Shown here: piece by piece, positions 33,571-40,832 of the stretch
Numbering within the stretch: position 1 is the stretch's first letter
Layout of the letters: each line of letters begins with the position of its first letter
Assembly (NCBI GenBank): GCA_902781745.1
Contig: CACZKM010000010.1
Location: forward strand, 1 to 40,848
Direction of reading: 5' to 3'
Length of the DNA stretch: 40,848 bases
Source of the DNA: Oscillospiraceae bacterium
Lineage (GTDB): Bacteria; Bacillota; Clostridia; Oscillospirales; Oscillospiraceae
The notes under the pieces: generated by a model
Databases searched by the model: none
What the model saw: only the letters and a program-made list of their open reading frames with translations
Told to the model about the DNA's origin: nothing
Made by a program: the position numbers and the translations under genes

Positions 33571-35979
33571 TTATCCCTTGCGTTCCTCTTCGTCGACATT
33601 CTTAAAACCGGCCACAATACCGGTTTTCCCGTCCGGCAAATCAAACCTGACAAACTCCACCCTGTAGTACCGGATCCCGTTATCAAATACCCGGCGGAAG
33701 GGCACAGAGTAGATTAGCCGATCCTTCGTGTTTCTGACGATGCTTTCCGGAGCGACTGCGTCCAGGAACCGCTGCCGGTCCTCCTCAAACACCAGCCTTG
33801 AATAAAAAGCAAAGGCTTGTGAGAACTGTTCAATCTTCACGGCAATGTTGGCGGGCATAAGATGCTCCATTTCCTTGTCGATCCGGAACAATTCAAACCG
33901 CTGGGTGACGATGTCATTGATGAGCCACACCGAATCGTATGCTTTGGTCAGGGCCTCAATGACGGCGGAACGCAGGGCCTTATCGGATTCTTCCTGTTCA
34001 CGCTTGTCGGTGATATCCGAGATAAATACGTAATACAGGCCGTTGTGATTGTCGTATTCAATGTAATGACTGTGATCGTCAGTCCAACGGATCTCTCCGT
34101 CTTTGCGGATGATCCGGCATTCCACAGAATCGAGGTCGGTCTTGGTTTCCTTTAACTGCTTCTTGATCGAGACGGTGACCTTCTCATAATCCTCGGGATA
34201 TACCATTCCGCGGACAGTAAAGCCGGTCAAAGCCTTGAAATCGTCCAGGTCGTCACAGCCGAATATATCAAAGACGGCCTTGTTTGCGTATAATAACTCC
34301 TGGCTTTCATCTGCTTTGTGGATAAAGAAGCCGCCAGGAATATACTCGCCGAACTGTTCGATCACGGAAAGGATCTGCTCAAACCGCAGGCTCTCATTCG
34401 GCTCGCGGATGGATAAGACTACGACGGCGATGGCTGTGATTCCGGTGACCGGATTGACACTGATTCGCCGCGCAAAGGAATGTACGATAGATCCGTCCGC
34501 CATCTTTTCGTTGTAGAAGGTGCGGATTCCCCGCTCGCAGCAGGTCTCCACGACATTGTACATAAATGCCGCGTCGTATTTGACGAAGTCCGAACTGAGA
34601 GTTGACAGGTCCAAGCCAAAGAAACGCTTGAAAAAATCACGATAGGACTGATTGGTGCGCACAAAGCGGGTGCTGTCGTCTTTAATTTCTATAATGCACA
34701 TCGGCAGCGTCGTGTAGGCATTCTGAAGCGCGGTTGTCTCCTCACGGGCGATAACGCCCACATCATAAAGATTCAGGCTGCAGATCGATTCGTAGTAGGA
34801 GGACTCCTCCGGGTTTTCACACCCGCTCAGCTTTTGGGTCCTGAGGTTTTCCAGAACATACGCCAGGGGATTGGGCTTGCTGAACAGGAATCCCTGAAGC
34901 TTTGAGCAGCCGATCTCCTGCAGGAAATGCGCCTGCTTTTCCGTCTCCACGCCCTCGCAGATCGTATCCAGCCCCAACGCCGAAGCCATTTTCATCAGTT
35001 CGGTCAAGATAATCCTGCCGTCCTCGTTTTCGTCCAGTCTTCGCATGAAGCCCATGTCGAATTTCAACAGGTCAAATTTGATGCTCTGCAGGACATCCAG
35101 TGAGGAATAGCCGCTGCCAAAGTCATCCATCCACACCGGAAAGCCCAGCGCCTGAAAGCGCTCGACCTGGGTTTTCATGTACTCAAAATCACTTCCGATC
35201 ACGCTTTCCGTGATTTCGATACTGATTCTGTCTCGGCTGACTCCGGCCGCGTCGACACGCCGCCGAATCTCTTCGACCATATCGCAGGCGTCAAAATCGG
35301 AACGGGACAGGTTGATGGAGTGGGGCACAATGAAAAAGCCCTCGGCTTCCTTGGTGTGAATGCAGTCCAAAATCTGATCAAGCACATAGAGATCCAGCTT
35401 GTAGATCAGGCCGGCATCCTCCAGATAGGGGATGAAATCCGCAGGGGAGAGAAAGCCTTTGACCGGGTCGATCCAGCGTGCCAGCGCCTCCACATCGCAG
35501 ACCTTCCCGTTGATGGCGCGCACGATGGACTGGTAGTAAACCTGGATCCAATGTTCGGAAAGTGCCCGATCAAAGTTTTCAAGAACATATTGCTGCTTTA
35601 AAATGTTCTCATTCAATTCGCTGCTGTAATAATGAAAGGACGAGGAATATGTGCCCTTGATTGCGTCGCACGCCATTTTTGCTCTGTCATAGGCCATCCC
35701 TACAGGGACCTCTTCCATCCGATTCGGATAGATGCCCACACAGACCGGAAGATGCATATTTTGTTTCATCTCCTGCCATTCCTGGAACATCCGGTCTAGC
35801 TTTTCCTCCAATCCATTTTCGTCCGCACACACCGCGAAACGGTCAGCACTGACGTGACAGCAATTCTCAGAATGAAAAGTCTGGCCCAGGAGCCGGGCGA
35901 AATATCGCAGAAGCTTATCGCCCTCAGAAAACCCGAATTTATGGTTGTAGGACTTCATTCCGCTCAAATCAATATACAA
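33571..35979 (-). CDS. C-terminal part of a frameshifted GGDEF-EAL-PAS protein
   Basis: About 800 codons continue the gene begun at 36542. The frame opens only at a TTG without a ribosome site, so it is not an independent start. First is the rest of a GGDEF domain whose active motif reads SADRF (residues 44-48), so cyclase activity is unlikely. An EAL domain follows (EALARW at 164, INLS, IEITES, MDDFGSGYSSL, LKFDMGF, CEGVETE, LQGFLFSKP). All metal and catalytic residues look intact, pointing to c-di-GMP breakdown. Two further sensory regions follow, one PAS (about 555-680: PGGFFIHKADESQELLYANKAVFDIFG). GC is lower than in the neighbours. Confidence 0.85.
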   Translation of the reverse strand: MYIDLSGMKSYNHKFGFSEGDKLLRYFARLLGQTFHSENCCHVSADRFAVCADENGLEEKLDRMFQEWQEMKQNMHLPVCVGIYPNRMEEVPVGMAYDRAKMACDAIKGTYSSSFHYYSSELNENILKQQYVLENFDRALSEHWIQVYYQSIVRAINGKVCDVEALARWIDPVKGFLSPADFIPYLEDAGLIYKLDLYVLDQILDCIHTKEAEGFFIVPHSINLSRSDFDACDMVEEIRRRVDAAGVSRDRISIEITESVIGSDFEYMKTQVERFQALGFPVWMDDFGSGYSSLDVLQSIKFDLLKFDMGFMRRLDENEDGRIILTELMKMASALGLDTICEGVETEKQAHFLQEIGCSKLQGFLFSKPNPLAYVLENLRTQKLSGCENPEESSYYESICSLNLYDVGVIAREETTALQNAYTTLPMCIIEIKDDSTRFVRTNQSYRDFFKRFFGLDLSTLSSDFVKYDAAFMYNVVETCCERGIRTFYNEKMADGSIVHSFARRISVNPVTGITAIAVVVLSIREPNESLRFEQILSVIEQFGEYIPGGFFIHKADESQELLYANKAVFDIFGCDDLDDFKALTGFTVRGMVYPEDYEKVTVSIKKQLKETKTDLDSVECRIIRKDGEIRWTDDHSHYIEYDNHNGLYYVFISDITDKREQEESDKALRSAVIEALTKAYDSVWLINDIVTQRFELFRIDKEMEHLMPANIAVKIEQFSQAFAFYSRLVFEEDRQRFLDAVAPESIVRNTKDRLIYSVPFRRVFDNGIRYYRVEFVRFDLPDGKTGIVAGFKNVDEEERKG

Positions 35980-36542
35980 CAGCGCGGGTTTTTCCCCTGC
36001 TCCAGACAGACCTTCCTTTGAACTTCGGCTCGCTCAAAGAAATAGGACATATTCGGGAGGCCGGTCAGGTAATCATATCGGTGTGTGTGCGCCAGGTTTT
36101 CCGGGGAGAGCGTGCTGTTGGTCCCGCGGATCAGATCCGTTCCGCTGTCGTCCTGATAATCTCCCTCGTCCGTAAACCAGATCTGAGCCAGGCGCAGCCC
36201 ATCCTCTGTGTACACGTGTTCGCCGATCAGATGGATCACCTTATAGCCAGAACCCGATTTTTTCTTTGTTCGATACATCACTTCAAGCCTGCCGCCTTCC
36301 AGACCAAAGCGCAGAATGGCGTTTATGAACCTTGCGGTATCGTCCGGGTGCGTATCCTTGAACATATTCTGATTCATGTCAGAATATGCCTGGGCGCGGT
36401 CGGTATACCCGAAGAGCTCGCAGAACCCGTCTGATATGGCAAGGGTCACAACATCCTTCTCAAAAAACTGACAGATGGCAAAAGGCAGACGCATCCCCTC
36501 AATAAAAAGCCGCTGTTCGGCGGAAAACTCATATTTCCTCAT
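35964..36542 (-). CDS. N-terminal part of the frameshifted GGDEF-EAL protein (PAS and start of GGDEF)
   Basis: Holds a PAS domain (about 15-125: LPFAICQFFEKDVVTLAISDGFCELFGYTD) and the start of a GGDEF domain (YDYLTGLPNMSYFFERAE). It then runs into a stop at 35964. One extra base near 35984-35997, where three homopolymers meet, would rejoin the frame as NPALLYIDLSG with the 33571-35979 part. I chose ATG 36542 (MRKYEFSAEQ); a start at 36674 is closer to the promoter but has no better ribosome site. Either a real mutation or a homopolymer sequencing error is possible. As read, the product is a truncated sensor. Confidence 0.78.
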   Translation of the reverse strand: MRKYEFSAEQRLFIEGMRLPFAICQFFEKDVVTLAISDGFCELFGYTDRAQAYSDMNQNMFKDTHPDDTARFINAILRFGLEGGRLEVMYRTKKKSGSGYKVIHLIGEHVYTEDGLRLAQIWFTDEGDYQDDSGTDLIRGTNSTLSPENLAHTHRYDYLTGLPNMSYFFERAEVQRKVCLEQGKNPRCCILI

Positions 36543-36710
36543 ACTCTTGCCCTGCTTTCTCGTTTTCCATTTTTCCAGCCTTACGCTGATTTTTCGTTTT
36601 GTAATCTGTGGGTTGCGATTTCCGGATTTATGATGTGTGGGAGGTCCGGGAATGGTAGATTCACTTATCCTCATACATCAAAGCGCCAGCCGTGATGAAC
36701 GATCTCTTTT

Positions 36711-36739
36711 AGTATACAATAAACGACGGTAAGATTCAA
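36711..36739 (-). promoter_or_regulatory. Promoter of the GGDEF-EAL gene
   Basis: On the minus strand: TTGAAT (36734-36739), 17-base spacer, TATACT (36711-36716). A good SigA match. It overlaps the plus-strand remnant described at 36723-36854. Confidence 0.75.
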
Positions 36740-36854
36740 TCCCGCCGTGGGAGGATACAGACAAAATTCTGTAGACAAGGCATTCACCGCCATGAAGAAG
36801 GAGGGGAGCATCGTCTCTCCCGTCCGCTGCAAGTGGGAGCCCGCCATCAAGTAA
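36723..36854 (+). pseudogene. Possible 3' remnant of an unidentified gene
   Basis: An open frame without a start ends VDKAFTAMKKEGSIVSPV then RCKWEPAIK and a TAA at 36852-36854. The ending looks protein-like and a hairpin with a T run follows 10 bases later, as after a real gene. Upstream the frame soon meets a stop (36720). I cannot name the family. Only the last 25-30 codons seem old coding sequence; chance is the alternative. Confidence 0.35.
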
Positions 36855-36864
36855 ACAAAACCCT

Positions 36865-36903
36865 GCCGGCATATCTCATACAAAACGGGATATGCCGGCT
36901 TTT
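36865..36903 (+). terminator. Hairpin with T run just before nrdI
   Basis: A perfect 11-bp stem (36865-36875 with 36889-36899), 13-base loop, then TTTTC. It fits a terminator for the lost upstream gene. Since it ends 21 bases before the nrdI start, it could instead act as a leader attenuator. Confidence 0.75.
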
Positions 36904-36923
36904 CTCTCGGAAAGGATAAGATC

Positions 36924-37286
36924 ATGATCAAAGTCGCATATGCATCCAAAACCGGACACGTGGAAAAAATCATAAACAAGCTGGGCCTGACGGATGCCCT
37001 GAAGATCGTAGACGGCACGGAGAAAATCGATGGTGAATACGTCATTTTCACCTACACCTCCGGCAAGGGCAAGACGCCGAAACCGGTGGAGCGGTTCCTC
37101 TCTGCCAATCCCGAGGTCAAGGCGGTAGTGGGCAGCGGAAGCACCGCCAAAAGCCACATTGAAACCTTCAATTATGCCGCCGAGAACATCAGCAAGGCCT
37201 ACAATGTTCCCATTCTGGCTAAGGTAGACGGCGTGGGGACTGATGAGGATATGGCCCGGATCAGGACAGAGCTGGAAAAGCTGTAA
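36924..37286 (+). CDS. nrdI: NrdI-like flavodoxin
   Basis: Small 120-aa flavoprotein. NrdI supplies the oxidant that builds the dimanganese-tyrosyl cofactor of class Ib ribonucleotide reductase. The FMN phosphate loop is VAYASKTGHVEKII (residues 4-17), and the second loop FTYTSGKGKTPKPVERFL is typical of NrdI. The third, VGSGSTAKSHIETFNYAAENIS, fits the family. GGAAAGGA precedes the ATG. No nrdE or nrdF is in the window, so it stands alone. A ZIP metal transporter follows about 640 bases on, past a dead oxidoreductase gene. A promoter was not found. Confidence 0.85.
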   Translation: MIKVAYASKTGHVEKIINKLGLTDALKIVDGTEKIDGEYVIFTYTSGKGKTPKPVERFLSANPEVKAVVGSGSTAKSHIETFNYAAENISKAYNVPILAKVDGVGTDEDMARIRTELEKL

Positions 37287-37297
37287 CAGAAGGAGCG

Positions 37298-37625
37298 AAC
37301 ACTATCGTTATTGCCGCCGGCCAGCAGGCGCCCGTGTGGATGTGCTCGGAAAGGAGCACCTCCATGACAGCCGGGAATTCCTCTCCCTGGAGGAGATGCC
37401 GGACCGGCTTGTGTTCCTGGGCGCGGGGATCATCTCCCTGGAGTTCGCCTCCATGGCCGTCAAGCTGGGGAAAACCGTGACCGTTGTTGCCCACGGGGAC
37501 CGTTCCCTGCGGCAGTATCCCGGGGAATATAACGAGAAAGAGGCGGAGGCCGCCTTCGTCATTGACTGACAGGGGTACCTGGCCGGCGCCGCCGTTTACA
37601 GCGGCGAGGCCGGGGGGCTGCGAAA
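37298..37625 (+). pseudogene. Decayed FAD/NAD-dependent disulfide oxidoreductase
   Basis: Pieces of a glutathione-reductase-like flavoprotein in two frames. IVIAAGQQAPV (from 37304) is the end of the FAD domain. After a frameshift near 37336, a second frame gives REFLSLEEMPDRLVFLGAGI and ISLEFASMAVKLGKTVTVV, the NAD-binding fold. This then jumps to AEAAFVID, a TGA at 37567-37569, and QGYLAGAAVYSGEAGG, which looks like the dimerisation domain. The N-terminal FAD site is missing; an AGAAGGAG ribosome site remains at the 5' junction. So there is a 5' deletion, an internal deletion, a frameshift and a stop. It is dead. Confidence 0.8.
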
Positions 37626-37875
37626 ACGGAACAGCCAAAGGATCAGTCCTTCCTGTCCGAACGGAACAAGTATGCTGCGCACGATACCGCCGACGGCGTC
37701 TCCCTGAGCCGGGAGTTCGCCAACTGCTGGTATATCGACGATGCTCCGGCGGGGCCGCCTTTTCGATACCGGGAAGCGGAGGAATACCGCCGCATCGAAA
37801 ACCATGAGGGCGCATATATGTTCGGCAGCAATTCCATGCTGCTGGATCGCTGGAGCAAGTCGGTGGGGGCGTAAA
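37626..37875 (+). pseudogene. Unidentified gene tail after the oxidoreductase remnant
   Basis: A third frame, without a credible start codon, reads SREFANCWYIDDAPAGPP, FRYREAEEYRRIENHEGAYM and FGSNSMLLDRWSKSVGA, then stops with TAA at 37873-37875. The aromatic, charged composition looks like real protein. I do not know the family. It is either the end of a different gene fused by deletion or a further part of the same decayed locus. Confidence 0.5.
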
Positions 37876-37925
37876 GGCACGCCGCTCCTGTGAGGCAGGG
37901 AAGGAAGCAGATAGGGGAGATGGAA

Positions 37926-38705
37926 ATGACAACGCAGATCATGGGTGGGATCGTTATCCCCCTTCTGGGCACCGGCCTGGGCGCGGCCATGGTGTTCTTC
38001 CTGAAAAAACAGATGTCAGAGAATCTGCAGAAGGTCCTCACCGGTTTTGCCGCAGGGGTCATGGTGGCAGCCTCCTTCTGGAGCCTGCTTCAGCCCGCTC
38101 TGGAGAGCAGCGAGAGGCTGGGCAAGCTGTCCTTTCTCCCTGCGGCGGCGGGTTTTCTCATTGGCGTCGGATTCCTGCTCCTGCTGGACGTGGTCACGCC
38201 CCACATGCACATGGACCGGCAGGAGGAAGGGCCGGAGAGCGGACTGAAGCGGACCACCAAGCTCATTCTGGCCGTCACCCTTCACAACATCCCCGAGGGG
38301 ATGGCAGTGGGTGTGGTATACGCCGGGTGGCTGTCCGGAGAGGCAGGGGTCAGCCAAACCGGCGCTCTGGCCCTGGCCCTGGGCATTGCCATTCAAAACT
38401 TCCCGGAGGGGGCTATCGTCTCCATGCCGCTGCTGGCGGAGGGGATGCCAAAGGGCAAAACCTTTTTCTACGGCGTCCTCTCCGGCGTGGTGGAGCCCGT
38501 CGCCGCTCTGGTGACTATCCTGGCGGCCAGCGCGGTGGTCCCGGTCCTGCCGTATCTGTTGGCTTTTGCCGCGGGTGCCATGCTGTATGTGGTGGTGGAG
38601 GAACTTATCCCGGAAATGTCCGAGGGCAAGCACTCCAACTGGGGGACCATTGCCTTTTCTCTCGGATTTGTGCTGATGATGATTCTGGACGTTGCGCTGG
38701 GATGA
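37926..38705 (+). CDS. ZIP-family metal transporter
   Basis: A 259-aa membrane protein that brings zinc, or another divalent metal such as manganese or iron, into the cell. About eight helices. The two ZIP metal-site helices are intact: HNIPEGMAVGVVYAGW (H120, E124) and IQNFPEGAIVSMPLLAEG. A short histidine loop HMHMDRQEEG lies between helices 3 and 4. The C-terminal EELIPEM fits helix 7. I chose ATG 37926, with AGGGGAG six bases before; ATG 37920 is the near alternative. It lies between redox-related genes. Metal choice cannot be read from sequence. Confidence 0.92.
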   Translation: MTTQIMGGIVIPLLGTGLGAAMVFFLKKQMSENLQKVLTGFAAGVMVAASFWSLLQPALESSERLGKLSFLPAAAGFLIGVGFLLLLDVVTPHMHMDRQEEGPESGLKRTTKLILAVTLHNIPEGMAVGVVYAGWLSGEAGVSQTGALALALGIAIQNFPEGAIVSMPLLAEGMPKGKTFFYGVLSGVVEPVAALVTILAASAVVPVLPYLLAFAAGAMLYVVVEELIPEMSEGKHSNWGTIAFSLGFVLMMILDVALG

Positions 38706-38836
38706 CGAGACTGAGATAACAGGCAAGAATAATCTATAGAATTTCCAAATTCCAAACAGGAAGGATCGCACGGAAACGAAACACATTGTCTTATTCATCG
38801 AGAAACACAACGACCTCGCCAAAAGGAGGCACAACC

Positions 38837-39253
38837 ATGAACATCGCAATTCGTTACTATTCCCAGACCGGCAACACGAAAAAGCTGGCGGAGGCCATTG
38901 CCGCTGAGCTTGGGGTGGAGGCTAAGGATGTTTCCCACCCGCTGGAGGAGAAAACAGACATCCTGTTCCTGTGCAACTCCGTGTACTGGGCGGGGATCGA
39001 TAAGAAGGTTAAGCGGTTCGTCAACACCAACGCGTTGAAGATCGGCACCCTGGTCAACGTCAGCACCGCCGCCCTCATCGAGTCTACCTATAAGCAGATG
39101 AAAACCGTGGCGGCGGAGGCGGGGGTGACGCTGTCTGACCAGGAGTTCCACTGCCGGGGGAAGTTCAAGGCACTCCATGCCAGCCACCCTGACGAGGCAG
39201 ATTTGAAGGCAGTCAGGGAGTTTGCCCGGTCAGTTTTGGGGCGCGAGGCGTAA
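38837..39253 (+). CDS. Flavodoxin family protein
   Basis: A 138-aa FMN protein that would carry electrons in the cytoplasm. The phosphate loop is RYYSQTGNTKKLAEAIA (residues 5-21). The second loop is LCNSVYWAGIDKKVKRFV. The last part (LVNVSTAALIESTYKQM, FHCRGKFKALHASHPDEAD) fits the short flavodoxin type. AAAAGGAGG precedes ATG 38837; the longer frame is not supported. It ends three bases before the msrA fragment, so the two once formed an operon. A donor role for IspG or NrdI-dependent chemistry is possible but unproven. Confidence 0.9.
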   Translation: MNIAIRYYSQTGNTKKLAEAIAAELGVEAKDVSHPLEEKTDILFLCNSVYWAGIDKKVKRFVNTNALKIGTLVNVSTAALIESTYKQMKTVAAEAGVTLSDQEFHCRGKFKALHASHPDEADLKAVREFARSVLGREA

Positions 39254-39256
39254 ACC

Positions 39257-39398
39257 ATGAAAACGATCTATTTTGCCGGGGGCTGCTTTTGGGGCGTTCA
39301 GAAGTTTTTCGATTAGTTCGACGGTGTGATCTCCACTGAGGTCGGCTACGCCAACGGCCCGGACCAAGCCCCGGATTACGCCGCTGTCTGCCGGATAA
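39257..39398 (+). pseudogene. msrA: Peptide-methionine (S)-S-oxide reductase fragment, nonsense and IS-truncated
   Basis: Opens MKTIYFAGGCFWGVQKFFD, the MsrA active-site region with its GCFW cysteine. TAG at 39314-39316 stands where the family has a glutamine codon (one base from CAG). The frame continues FDGVISTEVGYANGP and DQAPDYAAVCR and is then lost at the IS256 end. No downstream MsrA sequence is seen beyond the element. MsrA repairs oxidised methionine. Only about 45 of some 160 codons are left, so it is dead twice over. Confidence 0.88.
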
Positions 39399-39436
39399 GG
39401 TACAATAAGTTGCGCAAATTGAAAAAGGTATAAAAA

Positions 39437-39466
39437 TAGACATGGTTTGCAGAACTCTGGTAGAAT
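39437..39466 (+). promoter_or_regulatory. Internal promoter of the IS256 transposase
   Basis: TAGACA (39437-39442), 18-base spacer, TAGAAT (39461-39466). Transcripts would begin near 39473, inside the stem-loop region, and so would lack its 5' arm. Confidence 0.65.
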
Positions 39467-39507
39467 GAAGTTACCACATACCATTCTGAAAGGAGTCTGC
39501 AAACCAT
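39442..39507 (+). promoter_or_regulatory. Stem-loop covering the transposase start codon
   Basis: A perfect 12-bp outer stem (39442-39453 with 39496-39507) and a 6-bp upper stem (39462-39467 with 39482-39487). The AAAGGAG site lies in the internal loop and the ATG is in the outer arm. RNA reading in from outside would fold and hide the start; RNA from the internal promoter would not. Confidence 0.75.
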
Positions 39508-40696
39508 GTCCGAAAAAATTGTACAGCTAAACGAGGAAGTAATCAAGGGTCAGCTTAAGGAATTAGTCCGGGGCAGCGAGGAAGAAACTCTGAATGAACT
39601 GCTGGAACAGGAGGCGGAGAAGCTGACCCAGGCTGCCCGCTACGAGCGAAATGAGGCTCGCCAGGGCTACCGCAGCGGCCACTATGATCGAAACCTTACC
39701 ACTACGTCCGGAGACGTCACGCTCCACGTGCCACGCCTCAAGGGTGTTTCCTTTGAGACCGCCATCATTGAGCGTTATCGCCGCCGTGAGAGCAGCGTAG
39801 AAGAAGCGCTCATTGAGATGTACCTTGCTGGCGTTTCTGTGCGCCGAGTGGAGGACATTACCGAAGCACTATGGGGCAGTAAGGTTTCTCCGGCCACCAT
39901 TAGCGAACTGAACAAGAAAGCCTACATCCACATTGAGGATTGGCGCAACCGGTCTTTGCAGGGCGGTAAGTATCCGTACGTCTATGTGGATGGTATTTAC
40001 CTGCGCCGAAATTGGGGCGGCGAGTACGAAAACGTTGCTATTCTGGTAGCAATTGCAGTAAATGAGGACGGATACCGTGAAGTTTTAGGTGCCGCAGAGG
40101 GTATGAAGGAAGATAAGGCCAGCTGGGTCAGTTTTTTCCAGTGGCTGCGCGGCCGTGGTCTGGACGGAGTAAAACTCATTGTTGGCGACAAGTGCCTGGG
40201 TATGCTGGAAGCTGTGGGAGAAGTGTTTCCCGAGGCCAAATACCAGCGTTGTACGGTTCATTTCTACCGCAATGTGTTTTCTGTCGTTCCCCGTTCCAAA
40301 GTGAAACTGGTGGCCAAAATGCTCAAGGCAATCCATGCCCAGGAGAGCAAGAAAGCTGCCCGTGAAAAGGCGAAAGCTGTTGTTGCTCAGCTGCGGGAGC
40401 TGAAGCTGAAAGAGGCTGCTAAAAAAGTTGAGGACAGTGTTGATGAAACACTGACCTACTGTGATTTCCCCTCCGAACACTGGACTCGGATCCGGACCAA
40501 CAATGTCATTGAGCGACTCAACCGGGAGATCCGCCGCCGCACCCGCGTGGTGGGAACTTTCCCGGATGGCAACTCTGCGCTGATGTTGGTCTGTGCCCGG
40601 TTACGTCATGTGGCTGGAACCCAGTGGGGCAACAAGAAGTACATGAATATGAAGCATTTAGAGGCGGCTTTTGAGGACGTCTCTATTGCCGGCTGA
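39506..40696 (+). CDS. IS256-family (Mutator-type) DDE transposase
   Basis: 396 aa, full length. The catalytic triad is visible: D162 in YVYVDGIYL, D228 in LIVGDKCLGML, and E336 in NVIERLNREIRRRTRVVGTFP. The usual C/H region of the family is present (KYQRCTVHFYRNVF). The N-terminal part has the DNA-binding stretch VSVRRVEDITEALWG and TTSGDVTLHVPRLKG. AAAGGAG precedes the ATG but sits in a possible RNA hairpin. The reading frame is intact, so the element may still move. Confidence 0.95.
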   Translation: MSEKIVQLNEEVIKGQLKELVRGSEEETLNELLEQEAEKLTQAARYERNEARQGYRSGHYDRNLTTTSGDVTLHVPRLKGVSFETAIIERYRRRESSVEEALIEMYLAGVSVRRVEDITEALWGSKVSPATISELNKKAYIHIEDWRNRSLQGGKYPYVYVDGIYLRRNWGGEYENVAILVAIAVNEDGYREVLGAAEGMKEDKASWVSFFQWLRGRGLDGVKLIVGDKCLGMLEAVGEVFPEAKYQRCTVHFYRNVFSVVPRSKVKLVAKMLKAIHAQESKKAAREKAKAVVAQLRELKLKEAAKKVEDSVDETLTYCDFPSEHWTRIRTNNVIERLNREIRRRTRVVGTFPDGNSALMLVCARLRHVAGTQWGNKKYMNMKHLEAAFEDVSIAG

Positions 40697-40771
40697 CTTC
40701 ATTTGGCCGGAGTCTGCAAACGAATTTGCGCATAACTCTTGACGGTACCAACGGCGGCAATGCCGCCGCCC

Positions 40772-40801
40772 TTGACATGCGTCCCGTTTCCTGTTTATAG
40801 T
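40772..40801 (+). promoter_or_regulatory. Strong promoter at the right edge
   Basis: TTGACA (40772-40777), 18-base spacer, TATAGT (40796-40801). It reads out of the window into an unseen gene, just outside the IS256 end. Confidence 0.8.
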
Positions 40802-40808
40802 CTAGGAA

Positions 40809-40832
40809 AGAAGGCGGACACAGCCGCCTTCT
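40809..40832 (+). other. Hairpin at the expected transcript 5' end
   Basis: A perfect 9-bp stem (40809-40817 with 40824-40832), 6-base loop, starting within about 10 bases of the expected transcription start. There is no T run. It may stabilise the transcript or open a longer leader cut off by the window end. Confidence 0.55.

Larger units (their letters stand above)
39399..40749 (+). mobile_element. IS256-family insertion sequence
   Basis: About 1.35 kb with one transposase. Both ends carry the same blocks in inverted order: GGTAC (39399-39403, and inverted at 40745-40749), GCGCAAATT (39412-39420 and 40723-40731) and GTTTGCAGA (39445-39453 and 40712-40720). Spacing differs between the ends, so the terminal repeats are imperfect and the exact limits are uncertain by several bases. 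I found no 8-9 base target duplication. It cuts off the msrA remnant. Confidence 0.8.

Noticed and set aside
35986-35997. Programmed -1 frameshifting in the GGDEF-EAL gene
   Set aside because: The run of G, A and C residues on the coding strand does not form a canonical slippery heptamer in the zero frame, so mutation or sequencing error is simpler.
37261-37932. A 223-codon minus-strand frame over the pseudogene region
   Set aside because: No start signal or family motif, and the plus strand shows recognisable oxidoreductase pieces.
39399-40749. Target-site duplication around the IS256 element
   Set aside because: GGTAC occurs at both ends but the adjoining bases differ, and as an inverted block it belongs more likely to the terminal repeats.
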